From NCBI GenBank assembly GCA_000433095.1, contig HF991483.1, positions 110,825-174,824 on the forward strand: a DNA stretch of 64,000 nucleotides. Reading direction: 5' to 3'. Position numbers and translations under genes: made by a program. Below are positions 8,748 to 16,700 of the stretch, piece by piece (within the stretch, counting starts at the first letter, position 1; each line of letters begins with the position of its first letter). The stretch is from Clostridium sp. CAG:967. GTDB lineage: Bacteria > Cyanobacteriota > Vampirovibrionia > Gastranaerophilales > Gastranaerophilaceae. The notes under the pieces were generated by a model. That model was not told where the DNA came from. It was given only the letters and a program-made list of their open reading frames with translations, and did no database searches.

Positions 8748-9539
8748 ATGAAACTAACAGTATTGGTTGATAATAATACTTGTAATGACCGTTATTTGCT
8801 GGGAGAACCTGCATTTTCAGTATTGCTTGAAAATGACTATCAAAAAACGCTTTTTGATTGCGGGTACAGTGATGCTTTCATTAAAAATGCTTATAAACTC
8901 GGACTTGATTTGAGTGATATAACCGAAATTATTCTTTCTCACGGTCATAATGATCATACCGGAGGTCTTTTAAGACTTGAAGATTTATACAGAAAAATGC
9001 TCAAAGCAGGTATAAGCCTTAATTTAAAAACAATTATTGCACACCCTGAAGTGTTTGATGTAAATCTTGATGAAAACAATGTTAATATAGGTTATCCGGG
9101 GAAACCTGAAACTCTATGCGATATTTTTGAGGTTGAGTACACTGCTGCTCCGAGAGAAATTACGCCTAAATTGATATTTCTCGGTGAAATTGTTAAAAGA
9201 TATAATACAGACTACAGATATAATGATGATTCGGCTATTGTATACAAGGCGCAAGAAGGGCTTGTTATAATTACGGGCTGCTCTCATTCAGGTATAAGAA
9301 ATATTATTGAACATGCTAAATATGTTACTAAAGATAACCGGATACACGCACTTATCGGAGGTTTACATCTTTATAACAAAACTGAATATAAAATCAGAGA
9401 GATTGGTATTTATTTAAGAGAGCTAAATATTCAGCATTTCTACCCTTGCCATTGCTGTAATCTCAACTCTAAAATTATTTTATCGGAATATTTAAAAGTA
9501 AACGACGTTTACTCAGGTCTTGAGCTTACTTTTAATTAA
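8748..9539 (+). CDS. Metallo-beta-lactamase-fold hydrolase
   Basis: Binuclear metal hydrolase of the MBL superfamily. The HxHxDH motif is seen as SHGHNDHTGG near residue 64. Further metal-ligand regions are GCSHSGIRN (near 177) and GGLHLYN (near 204). At 263 residues with the opening LTVLVDNNT, it resembles the archaeal/bacterial group annotated as dihydropterin-ribofuranosyl-aminobenzene phosphate synthase-like. The substrate cannot be told from sequence. It stands alone with its own promoter between the XRE gene and rpmI. Confidence 0.85.
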   Translation: MKLTVLVDNNTCNDRYLLGEPAFSVLLENDYQKTLFDCGYSDAFIKNAYKLGLDLSDITEIILSHGHNDHTGGLLRLEDLYRKMLKAGISLNLKTIIAHPEVFDVNLDENNVNIGYPGKPETLCDIFEVEYTAAPREITPKLIFLGEIVKRYNTDYRYNDDSAIVYKAQEGLVIITGCSHSGIRNIIEHAKYVTKDNRIHALIGGLHLYNKTEYKIREIGIYLRELNIQHFYPCHCCNLNSKIILSEYLKVNDVYSGLELTFN

Positions 9540-9556
9540 CATTTTTAATAATGTGC

Positions 9557-9585
9557 TTGCAAATCAATATTTTGCATAATATAAT
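9557..9585 (+). promoter_or_regulatory. Promoter of the rpmI-rplT operon
   Basis: TTGCAA (9557-9562), 17-base spacer, TATAAT (9580-9585). It lies about 87 bases upstream of rpmI and leaves a structured leader. Confidence 0.8.
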
Positions 9586-9603
9586 TGTTATGCGAAAGTT
9601 TTA

Positions 9604-9630
9604 TGGCTTTGGTATGCCAAAAGCTTTTTT
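9604..9630 (+). promoter_or_regulatory. Attenuator-like hairpin in the rpmI-rplT leader
   Basis: GCTTTGG (9606-9612) can pair with CCAAAAGC (9617-9624, one bulged A) followed by six T. An alternative stem TGGC (9604-9607) with GCCA (9616-9619) competes with it. The L35-L20 leader is a known place for L20 autoregulation in other bacteria. The function here is inferred from position and structure. Confidence 0.5.
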
Positions 9631-9671
9631 GAAAGGACACTTAACCGTGCAATGCACAGAAAGAGGACAAA

Positions 9672-9881
9672 ATGCCAAAAATGAAGACACACAAATCTGC
9701 TGCAAAACGCTATAAAGTTACTGCAACAGGTAAAATCGTTAGAAGACAAGCAGGCATCGGCCACTTACTTCAACACAAATCTGCTTCTAGAAAACGCAGA
9801 ATTTTCAAAACAATATCAATTTCTGATTCACATTTCAAATTGATATCAAAAGAGTTACCGTACAAGAAATATTCTAGATAG
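9672..9881 (+). CDS. rpmI: 50S ribosomal protein L35
   Basis: Structural protein of the large ribosomal subunit. Its 69 residues begin [21 protein letters not shown] and contain [20 protein letters not shown], the highly conserved L35 signature. An AGAGGACAA ribosome-binding region precedes the ATG. Followed 11 bases later by rplT, the standard L35-L20 pair. infC, which often precedes them, is not here. Confidence 0.97.
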   Translation: MPKMKTHKSAAKRYKVTATGKIVRRQAGIGHLLQHKSASRKRRIFKTISISDSHFKLISKELPYKKYSR

Positions 9882-9892
9882 GAGGCAGAATA

Positions 9893-10243
9893 ATGAGAGT
9901 AAAACGTGGTAATGTATTACGCAAAAGACATAAAAAAATATTAAAATTAGCTAAAGGCTATATCGGTGCAAGAAGCAGAATTTTTAAAGTTGCTAACATC
10001 GCTGTTATGAAAGCTTTAAAATATGCTTACAGAGACAGACGTACTAATAAACGTAATATGAGACGTCTTTGGATTGTTAGAATTAATGCAGCTGTTAGAG
10101 AACGTGGAATGAGCTATTCCAGATTTGTTAACGCTTGCAAAAAAGCTAACATTATTGTTAACAGAAAAATGCTTGCTGATTTGGCAGTAAAAGATCCTGA
10201 AGCTTTTTCAGTAGTTTTTGAAGCTGCTCAATCTGCTAAATAG
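9893..10243 (+). CDS. rplT: 50S ribosomal protein L20
   Basis: Large-subunit protein needed early in assembly; in other bacteria it also represses its own operon. The 116 residues start [20 protein letters not shown] and include [14 protein letters not shown] and [15 protein letters not shown], all hallmark L20 segments. A strong AGGAGGCAGAATA ribosome-binding site lies directly upstream. Co-transcribed with rpmI and closed by a terminator. Confidence 0.97.
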   Translation: MRVKRGNVLRKRHKKILKLAKGYIGARSRIFKVANIAVMKALKYAYRDRRTNKRNMRRLWIVRINAAVRERGMSYSRFVNACKKANIIVNRKMLADLAVKDPEAFSVVFEAAQSAK

Positions 10244-10270
10244 TTGATTTTTTCTAATTGATTTTAATTT

Positions 10271-10302
10271 AAGACCTCTGAATTTTTTCAGGGGTCTTTT
10301 TA
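10271..10302 (+). terminator. Intrinsic terminator after rplT
   Basis: AGACCTCTGA (from 10272) pairs with TCAGGGGTCT (10288-10297) over a T-rich loop, followed by TTTT. Confidence 0.88.
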
Positions 10303-10388
10303 CATTTCTTAATATTCAAGTAAATTTTTCTGGCGAAAAATACTTTATATAAATATAAAGGTTAGGTTATAAACTTTGGAGAATCGTT

Positions 10389-10802
10389 ATGATAGGCGGT
10401 GACTTTGATACACCTATGGTGTACCAGGATTTAGCAAATAGTACAATGGGGCCGATGGCAATGCCGCCTCTTGGCGGAATTACAGGCGGTTATTATAATA
10501 CGTCATATCTGGGCGGTGTTAGAATGCAGCGCCAGCTTGACCATGACAAGATTTCTTTGATGAACCAAAAAGAAAAAGAAGACAGATCTTCTATGAAAAA
10601 AGCACTTGCAGCACTGGGTGTTATTGTTGCAATAGGATGTATAGCACCTTTGCGTAAAAGTATTAAAAGTGCAGGCGGTATTGGTAAGTATTTAAAAAAT
10701 CAATGGACAAATGTTGTAAATACTTTTAAAGGTAATAAACCTCCAAAAACAAGCTGGTGGCAAAAAATTAAAAATAAATTTTCAAGGAAAACAACACCAT
10801 AA
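10389..10802 (+). CDS. Hypothetical single-pass membrane protein
   Basis: I do not recognise this family. The 137-residue protein begins with a glycine, methionine and proline-rich segment (residues 1-45) with GGITGGYYNTSYLGG. A charged stretch follows (50-68), then one hydrophobic helix (about 72-90, KKALAALGVIVAIGCIAPL). The basic tail (95-137) is rich in lysine and contains KTSWWQKIKNKFSRK. GGAG lies upstream of the ATG. It sits alone between the rplT terminator and a second terminator, so it is likely monocistronic. It may be a lineage-specific small envelope protein. Confidence 0.6.
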   Translation: MIGGDFDTPMVYQDLANSTMGPMAMPPLGGITGGYYNTSYLGGVRMQRQLDHDKISLMNQKEKEDRSSMKKALAALGVIVAIGCIAPLRKSIKSAGGIGKYLKNQWTNVVNTFKGNKPPKTSWWQKIKNKFSRKTTP

Positions 10803-10835
10803 CCAATTATAAATATATACAACCCCAAAAACAGG

Positions 10836-10866
10836 AATGCAAGATATTTTTATCTTGCATTTTTTA
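10836..10866 (+). terminator. Intrinsic terminator before yajQ
   Basis: AATGCAAGATA (10836-10846) pairs perfectly with TATCTTGCATT (10851-10861) around a TTTT loop, followed by T residues. Terminates the 10.4-kb hypothetical gene. Confidence 0.85.
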
Positions 10867-10875
10867 TGTTATAAT
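10867..10875 (+). promoter_or_regulatory. Extended -10 promoter of yajQ
   Basis: TGTTATAAT, a perfect TGnTATAAT box, about 20 bases before the yajQ ATG and directly after the terminator. No -35 is visible because the terminator stem occupies that space. Confidence 0.6.
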
Positions 10876-10895
10876 CCATAAAAAAGGGGGTAAAA

Positions 10896-11396
10896 ATGGC
10901 TAAAGATTGTAGTTTTGATGTTGTGTCCGAATTCGATAAACAAGAACTGCTAAATGCAGTTGATCAGGTAAAAAGAGATATATCTTCAAGATTTGATTTA
11001 AAAGATTCTAATTCTACTGTAGAACTTGAAGGCGATAAATCCATTACAATTACAACTTCTGATGAAATGAAGTTAAGAAATATTTATGATATTCTTCAAT
11101 CTAAATTTGCTAAAAGAAATTTAAGCATAAGAATTTTAGATCCTCAACCTATAGAAAGTGCTTTAGGCGGAAATGTAAGACGTGTTTATAATTTAAGAAA
11201 AGGGTTGACACAAGAGCTTGCTAAAAAAATAGTAGCGGATATTAAAGACTCTAAAAAGAAAGTTCAAGCCTCAATTCAAGGCGATCAGGTAAGAGTTTCC
11301 GGCAAAGATAAAGACGATTTACAAGAAATTATAAGACTTCTTCGTGCAAATGAAGATAAATATGATTATCCGCTTCAGTTTACAAATTACAGATAA
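10896..11396 (+). CDS. yajQ: YajQ family nucleotide-binding protein
   Basis: Small cytoplasmic protein of the UPF0234 family. Relatives bind nucleotides, including cyclic di-GMP in some species. The 166 residues include the N-terminal CSFDVVSEFDKQELLNAVDQ, SRFDLKD, and the C-terminal KKVQASIQGDQVRVSGKDKDDLQ and YPLQFTNYR, all conserved across YajQ. An AAAGGGGG ribosome-binding site lies just upstream. Single gene with its own promoter. Confidence 0.95.
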   Translation: MAKDCSFDVVSEFDKQELLNAVDQVKRDISSRFDLKDSNSTVELEGDKSITITTSDEMKLRNIYDILQSKFAKRNLSIRILDPQPIESALGGNVRRVYNLRKGLTQELAKKIVADIKDSKKKVQASIQGDQVRVSGKDKDDLQEIIRLLRANEDKYDYPLQFTNYR

Positions 11397-11412
11397 TTAT
11401 CAAACAGGAAAA

Positions 11413-11433
11413 CTCCCGCCATTAAGACGGGAG
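11413..11433 (-). terminator. Terminator-like hairpin for the minus strand
   Basis: CTCCCG (11413-11418) pairs with CGGGAG (11428-11433). On the minus strand the stem is followed by TTTTCCTGTTT, so it best serves the broken minus-strand gene that ends at 11522. Confidence 0.5.
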
Positions 11434-11453
11434 AAGGAATGAAAGTAAGCGTG

Positions 11454-11501
11454 CCGTTTAACCCGCCACTGTTGTTTTTGTGTGAATTAAACGGTAGTGG
11501 C
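11454..11501. other. Interleaved inverted repeats with pseudoknot topology
   Basis: CCGTTTAA (11454-11461) is complementary to TTAAACGG (11487-11494). GCCACT (11465-11470) is complementary to AGTGGC (11496-11501). The order A-B-A'-B' would form an H-type pseudoknot in RNA from either strand. It lies in non-coding sequence between yajQ and the truncated genes. Function unknown. Confidence 0.45.
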
Positions 11502-11521
11502 TTCTTTTCGTATGAAAAAAA

Positions 11522-11632
11522 TTATTTCAATTTGGCTTCAAGTTTTTCTATTCGTGCTTCAAGTTCTTTTATCTTTTTGTCCTGTGCCGCAACTTTTGCA
11601 TCCAATTCCTTTAAACAAGAATAAATGATTTG
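11522..11632 (-). pseudogene. 3' remnant of a coiled-coil (tail-fibre/S74-like) protein
   Basis: Thirty-six residues are open on the minus strand, ending in a heptad coiled coil (KKIKELEARIEKLEAKLK) and a stop. The preceding IIYSCLKELDAKV and the helical end resemble the C-terminus of tail-fibre proteins with an intramolecular chaperone domain. An in-frame stop (TGA) lies immediately upstream and there is no start, so only the last part of a gene survives. It abuts head to head the 5'-truncated gene that starts at 11630. Confidence 0.5.
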
Positions 11633-12163
11633 TCACCTTATATGTCAAATGGGTATACAATCGATACAGCCTCAAAAAGTTACGGATTTCTGATGTCCAA
11701 CGGTTATTCCGTAAATTTATTTTACAACCCCAAATGTCTGAGTGACAATAAAGTAGGCGGTCACTATGTACAGGACATGGTATGTGTAAATGCTATATAT
11801 GATATGAACGGTCTTCGAAAACCGAACACTGTCGGTAAAGACATCGGTTTTGTAACAATTTTATATCCGGATGAGAGTTCTATTGCCGTAGCCCCTGATG
11901 TTGTAAAACAAAATACAGGAGGAGACTTTGACAGTATAGGTGCAAAATGTTCAATTCAAAACAAGGAATATACACCTCCTAACCGTGACGAACTTGGAGC
12001 TATGTTTTATAACAACAATCTTTTAGGCATTGATTGGAATGCCTACTATTGGTCTGTCACTCCGGCTTCTGCTGAGTTGGGTTGGTACGTGGCTTTTGCT
12101 AATGGCTATCGCAACATGGCAACTAAGTCCTATGGGTTCAATGTCCGCTGTGTCAAAAGATAA
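11630..12163 (+). CDS. 5'-truncated secreted protein with C-terminal DUF1566-like domain
   Basis: The frame opens at 11615 and the first usable start is TTG 11630 (ATG 11642 is an alternative), without a clear ribosome-binding site. There is no signal peptide or prepilin leader, so the 5' part seems lost. The middle (about residues 40-75, CVNAIYDMNGLRKPNTVGKD) resembles the exported part of pilin-like proteins of this lineage. The end (about 138-177) has YYWSVTPASAELGWYVAFANG and VRCVKR, the C-type-lectin-like DUF1566/FISUMP ending. That ending is also typical of variable regions in diversity-generating retroelement targets. Followed by a strong terminator. Whether it is expressed is doubtful. 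Confidence 0.55.
   Translation: MSPYMSNGYTIDTASKSYGFLMSNGYSVNLFYNPKCLSDNKVGGHYVQDMVCVNAIYDMNGLRKPNTVGKDIGFVTILYPDESSIAVAPDVVKQNTGGDFDSIGAKCSIQNKEYTPPNRDELGAMFYNNNLLGIDWNAYYWSVTPASAELGWYVAFANGYRNMATKSYGFNVRCVKR
12044..12160 (+). other. Candidate retroelement variable region (weak)
   Basis: The last 39 codons have base composition unlike the rest of the gene, with many NNY codons and G/T-rich runs, in a lectin-like YYWS...GWYV...VRCVKR frame. A hairpin begins 8 bases after the stop codon. This layout matches variable regions rewritten from a template's AAY codons. No reverse transcriptase or template repeat is in this window, so the assignment is a hypothesis. Confidence 0.3.
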
Positions 12164-12170
12164 GTTATAA

Positions 12171-12208
12171 TTAAGCCCCATATACACATTATGGGGCTTA
12201 AATTTTTT
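12171..12208. terminator. Bidirectional terminator between 12163 and the hydrolase gene
   Basis: A perfect 12-base stem, TTAAGCCCCATA (12171-12182) with TATGGGGCTTAA (12190-12201), followed by ATTTTTT. It can serve the plus-strand gene and, in reverse, the convergent hydrolase. Confidence 0.88.
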
Positions 12209-13196
12209 AATGCTTACTGTAGCTATCGTGTAAATAATGTTTTAAAAACTTACATAGAATTTTATATGCTGTTTTAGTTGCTTTGCTTTCTCGTAAACCG
12301 TTAAGAAGTAAAAAGTCATGATGAATGTTGTTTATTCTTACGCATACTGTTTCTACATCGGCTTCAATGAGTTTACGTGCATAAGCTTCACCTTCATCTC
12401 TTAAAACATCATTTTCCGCAGTAATAATTAATGTCGGCGGAAGTCCTTCAAGGTCATCAATATCTGCCTTTAGGGGCGATACATAAATGTCCTTGCGTTT
12501 GCTTTTTTCCGGCATATAAGCATCCCAGAACCATTCCATAGCTTTTTTTGTAAGCCAGGGACCGTCTTTAAACTGGTCATAAGATTCTGTTTTCATATCA
12601 GCATCTGTTACGGGGTATACAAGAGCTTCGCATTTTAATTTCACGGTGCCTTCTTTGTTTGCTTTAATTGCTGCAGCGGCAGCCATATTTCCTCCTGCAC
12701 TGTCCCCTGTTATTGCAATATTTTCCGAATCAATATTAAACTCATCAGGGTTTTCGTATAAGTATTTCATTGCTCCGTAAATTTGGTTTAATGCTGTTGG
12801 ATATTGAAATTCGGGCGAACGTGAGTAATTCACAAATGCAACAGCTGATTTGGTATGTTTTGCAATTGTTCTTACAGTCATATCAAAACTTTGAGCATCT
12901 CCCATAACCCAGCCGCCGCCGTGGCAATATATTATGAGCGGCAGTTTTTGGTCTTTATATTCTTGAGGTTTGATAATTCTTAAGCTTACTGTGCCTGCGA
13001 TTTCAGTGAAAATTTCGATGTCTTCGACATGAGCATCAAGGTCTTTGTGATACTGATACTGTAAATTTGTAAGGAATTCCCTTGCCTGTTCAGGTGTTAA
13101 TTCATATAACGGTTTTCCGCCTTTTAATTCGACTTCTTTAATAAAAATTTTTGCAGTCTTATCTAAATACGGTTTTTTTGATGATGGTTCTTTCAT
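12207..13196 (-). CDS. Alpha/beta hydrolase, hormone-sensitive-lipase type
   Basis: Probable esterase. The oxyanion motif HGGGW is near residue 91. The nucleophile elbow GDSAGGN is near 164. An aspartate in ITAENDVLRDEGEAYA lies near 261 and the catalytic His in NNIHHDFLLL near 294, forming a complete triad. No signal peptide, so cytoplasmic. The length of 329 fits the family. An AGGAGGT ribosome-binding site precedes the ATG. It stands alone between accessory fragments and shares a terminator with the convergent truncated gene. Natural substrate unknown. Confidence 0.88.
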   Translation of the reverse strand: MKEPSSKKPYLDKTAKIFIKEVELKGGKPLYELTPEQAREFLTNLQYQYHKDLDAHVEDIEIFTEIAGTVSLRIIKPQEYKDQKLPLIIYCHGGGWVMGDAQSFDMTVRTIAKHTKSAVAFVNYSRSPEFQYPTALNQIYGAMKYLYENPDEFNIDSENIAITGDSAGGNMAAAAAIKANKEGTVKLKCEALVYPVTDADMKTESYDQFKDGPWLTKKAMEWFWDAYMPEKSKRKDIYVSPLKADIDDLEGLPPTLIITAENDVLRDEGEAYARKLIEADVETVCVRINNIHHDFLLLNGLRESKATKTAYKILCKFLKHYLHDSYSKH

Positions 13197-13352
13197 TTTT
13201 ACCTCCTTAAAATAATTTTGAGATAAAACCTTGATTTTACCATTACCTTGTCAGCCGGATATTAAGGCTAATAAAAGTTTTTAAAATTTTAAAATGCCCG
13301 TGTATATTTAAATTTCGAATGTCTTTTACTTCCTGACGGTACAACAATTGCT

Positions 13353-13664
13353 ATGTCTGCAAAACCTTTGACAAAAGATTCTTCACTAAAAGAAGACGGC
13401 TGGCATACGGCAGGAAAATTAACAGCTTATACGTTAGGTCTTGGCATAGTAGGTGCGGGCGCAGGTACAGGTTTTGCGTTTATTCCAAATCCTGCAAAGC
13501 TTGGAGTAGGTTATGCAATCGGTATTCCTGTGGGTACGACTGTAGGTCTGATTACAGGTCTTGTTACTCCCGGGCTAAAGTATCATGCAAAAGCAGGTGA
13601 AAAGATTACCGTAATACTTTGCGAAGATTTGTCAGTATGCAAACAGTGCCGGACTTGTCCTTAG
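13353..13664 (+). CDS. Probable 5'-truncated glycine-rich membrane protein
   Basis: The frame is already open from 13293 and reads LLLPDGTTIA just before ATG 13353, in keeping with a gene whose 5' end is missing; no ribosome-binding site precedes the ATG. The 103 residues contain TKDSSLKEDGWHTAGKL. Two glycine-rich hydrophobic segments follow (about 27-48 and 52-73, with GLGIVGAGAGTGFAF and GIPVGTTVGLITGLV), like a glycine-zipper membrane hairpin. The end is cysteine-rich (CEDLSVCKQCRTCP). I do not recognise a named family. It could be a remnant rather than a functional gene. Confidence 0.45.
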   Translation: MSAKPLTKDSSLKEDGWHTAGKLTAYTLGLGIVGAGAGTGFAFIPNPAKLGVGYAIGIPVGTTVGLITGLVTPGLKYHAKAGEKITVILCEDLSVCKQCRTCP

Positions 13665-13773
13665 TTTAGAAATCTTAAGAATAATTATTATTTATTTCTA
13701 AATAATATTTATTTTTTTTTATTTTGTATTATTATAAAATATACAGTTAAGAATATTGTTGGAATAAGATGTG

Positions 13774-16700
13774 ATGAGAAATAAACTTAAAGTAGCTGCT
13801 TTAGCTTATATTTGTTTGTTGTCTACAGGATTAAAGGTATCTGCAGCTGATATCAATGTAGACAATTTTAATACTTTACAAAGTGAAATACAAAATGTTT
13901 CGGGCGGATCAATATTAAATATTACTTTAACAGATAATATTCAATCAGCTTCTGAAATAATTACTCAGTCAGGTTCGGAAGTTACTGTCAACGGCGGCGG
14001 TAATTATTCAATAACTTCCGACGGGCTTGAACACAGAGGTTTTGACGTCGTAAACGGTTCAACTCTGACACTCAGAAATACTTCTGTAAATAATTTTTCG
14101 GTTAACCAAACAGCAGGCAAAAACGGTGCTGTTTATAATGAAGGCACTTTAAATATTACTGCGGATAATTCTGCAAATATTGTATTTTCAGGAAATACAA
14201 CAGATATCCACAATGAAGGCGGGACCTTAAACTTATATGCCGATAAAAACAGTTCTATAACATTTAATGATAAAATTACAGGAAATAACGGTGTTATTAA
14301 CATAACTGATGCTAATTTAGGAAATATTGTTTTCAATAATACTGTTGCTGATTCACTATTAACTTTGAACAGCGGAACTTTGCAAATAGGAAAAGACACA
14401 ACCCTGCTTGCTGCGGGTGATAAGTATTTTGATAACGTTGCAATGACCTTAAACGGCGGCACTTTAGACTTGCAAAACGGTCAGATTGATACGCTTGACG
14501 TTACTGACATGACAATAAACAATTCTTCTGAACTGCTTTTGGATATTAATCTTTCAGCAAATCAGCAGGTTGATAAAATTACTGCCAATACAGTCAGCGG
14601 AGACGGTACTATTTGGGTAGGACCTGTAAATATTACAGACAAAATGACAGACGGTACAACTTCTATTTATGCGGAATTTATAAATCAGGATGTTAATACA
14701 GCTATTGAAGATGTAAACAAATCAATAACCGTTAACGGAGTAATCTATTCCGTAGATGTTGAAGGCAACAGAATTACCGTTGTAAAAGAGGGAGAAGCGG
14801 GTGATTTTGCTTATGAGCTTATAAATGCTGCCAATCCTGAAAGAACATATATAATCGGCTCTGAAAATGAAATAGTAAGCCATTGGATTTACGGTAATAA
14901 CAATCTTTCCGGAAAAAGATTGCAAATACTTGGCGGAAGCGATGGCAAATCACTTATCGGCAGTAATCTTCAAGGTATAATAATTAATTCGGACCAGCAG
15001 ATAGATATTGAAAATGTAACATCTTATGAAGGTTTCCAAACTGCTGTAATAAATAACGGCGGAACCGTTAATGTATCAGGAACAAAATTCCAAAACAATA
15101 ACGGAGGCGAAAACGGCGGAGTAATACAAAATAACGGCGGTACAGTAACCGTTAACGGAGGTACTTCGTTTATAAATAACAGTGCTGACCAAAATGGCGG
15201 TGCAGTTTATAACACAGGTGTTTTGAATATAAATTCTTCTGCCTCGGGAGATGTGGTTTTTGAAAACAATACAGCTAATCTTGGGGCTGATATTTATCAA
15301 ACTTCAAGCGGTGTTACAAATATTGCAGGAGAAGGCGGTTCTGTTACCATAAACGGCGGTGTTGCAGGCGAAGGTAAAATAAATAAGACCGGTAACGGAA
15401 CATTTGTGCTTAACGGTGATAATTCGGACTACACAGGAACTTTTTCCCAAACAGCAGGTAAAACTACTGTTAATGACGGTGCAGAATTTTTCAATGGAGA
15501 AACTGCTGTCAGCGGCGGAACATTTGAATGGTTAAATTCAAATGATTTAGATTATACTCAAACTCAGAAACCTAAATTAACTTTAAGCGGCGGAAACTTG
15601 ATTGTCGGAAATACGGGTAAGCTTACAATTGATAATGGCGGTTCAATTTCGGACACAGTCAGTGTAGATTTGAACGGAGATTTAATCTTAAAAGAAAATA
15701 CGACCGTCAACGGTAATTACTCGGGAACAGGCAATTTGACAGCAGATGATATTACTCTAACCGTCAATGGCAATAATTCAGGGTTTAACGGTAATTTTAT
15801 CCAAAACAGCGGAGTAACAAATGTAAATAACGGTGCATCATTGTTCAAAAATGTTTCCATAAATGACGGTGAACTCAATTTTAATTCAGGTTCAAGCGTT
15901 TCTTCAGGAACTGTTTTTAATTCTGTAAATTCCACTGTTTCAATAATTTCAAATTCAACAAATTCAAATGAAATTTTAAATGCTCTAAATGGCGGGACTA
16001 ACAGTAACCTGAATATTATTGTTGATAACTCTAACGCCGGTGCTGATTTAACAGTAGATGGAACTTCAATAACACAGTTAACATTCAAAAACACTTCCGA
16101 ATATAGCGGAGCACTTTCAGGAACAGGAGATGTTAAGAATGAGGGTAATCTTACTGTAAAAGGTGATGAATCCGGCTTTACCGGTACATTTACCCAAACT
16201 AACGGTTCAACTGTAGTTGATACAGCGGGAAAAGTTTTTGGCGGTGATAAAAATATTCAGGCAGGAAGCTTAAATATAACAAGTTCTGATGCTATAGATT
16301 ACACAAACGTTCATCTTTCAAGCGGAACACAGTTAAATCATACAACAACTACAACTGACCAGAATACAATTTCTTCAAATACGGTTGATTTTTCGGCTGA
16401 TGCTCAAGGAGCTTCTGCCAACTTCACTGCAACAGGTGTTACGGGAAATTACAATATTGCGGAAAATATTGATAACGGAAAATCCAATACAATTTCCGTT
16501 TCGAACAGTAATGTTACTCTGGGAACAACAGATTATACCGGCAATACAAATTATAATCTTACAAATTCGACACTTGATTTATCAGCTGACAGCAATCTTG
16601 ATGACTATAATTTTTCAAACTTAACTACAAACGGAACAAATAAACTTAATTTCAATGCAAATATTGTTGATACATCTGATCCGAACGTAAAAGCTATTGA

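Noticed and set aside
11439..11624. Plus-strand frame of 61 codons
   Set aside because: It runs opposite to the coiled-coil remnant and across the inverted repeats; Ser/Phe-rich content is the usual shadow of an antisense coding frame.
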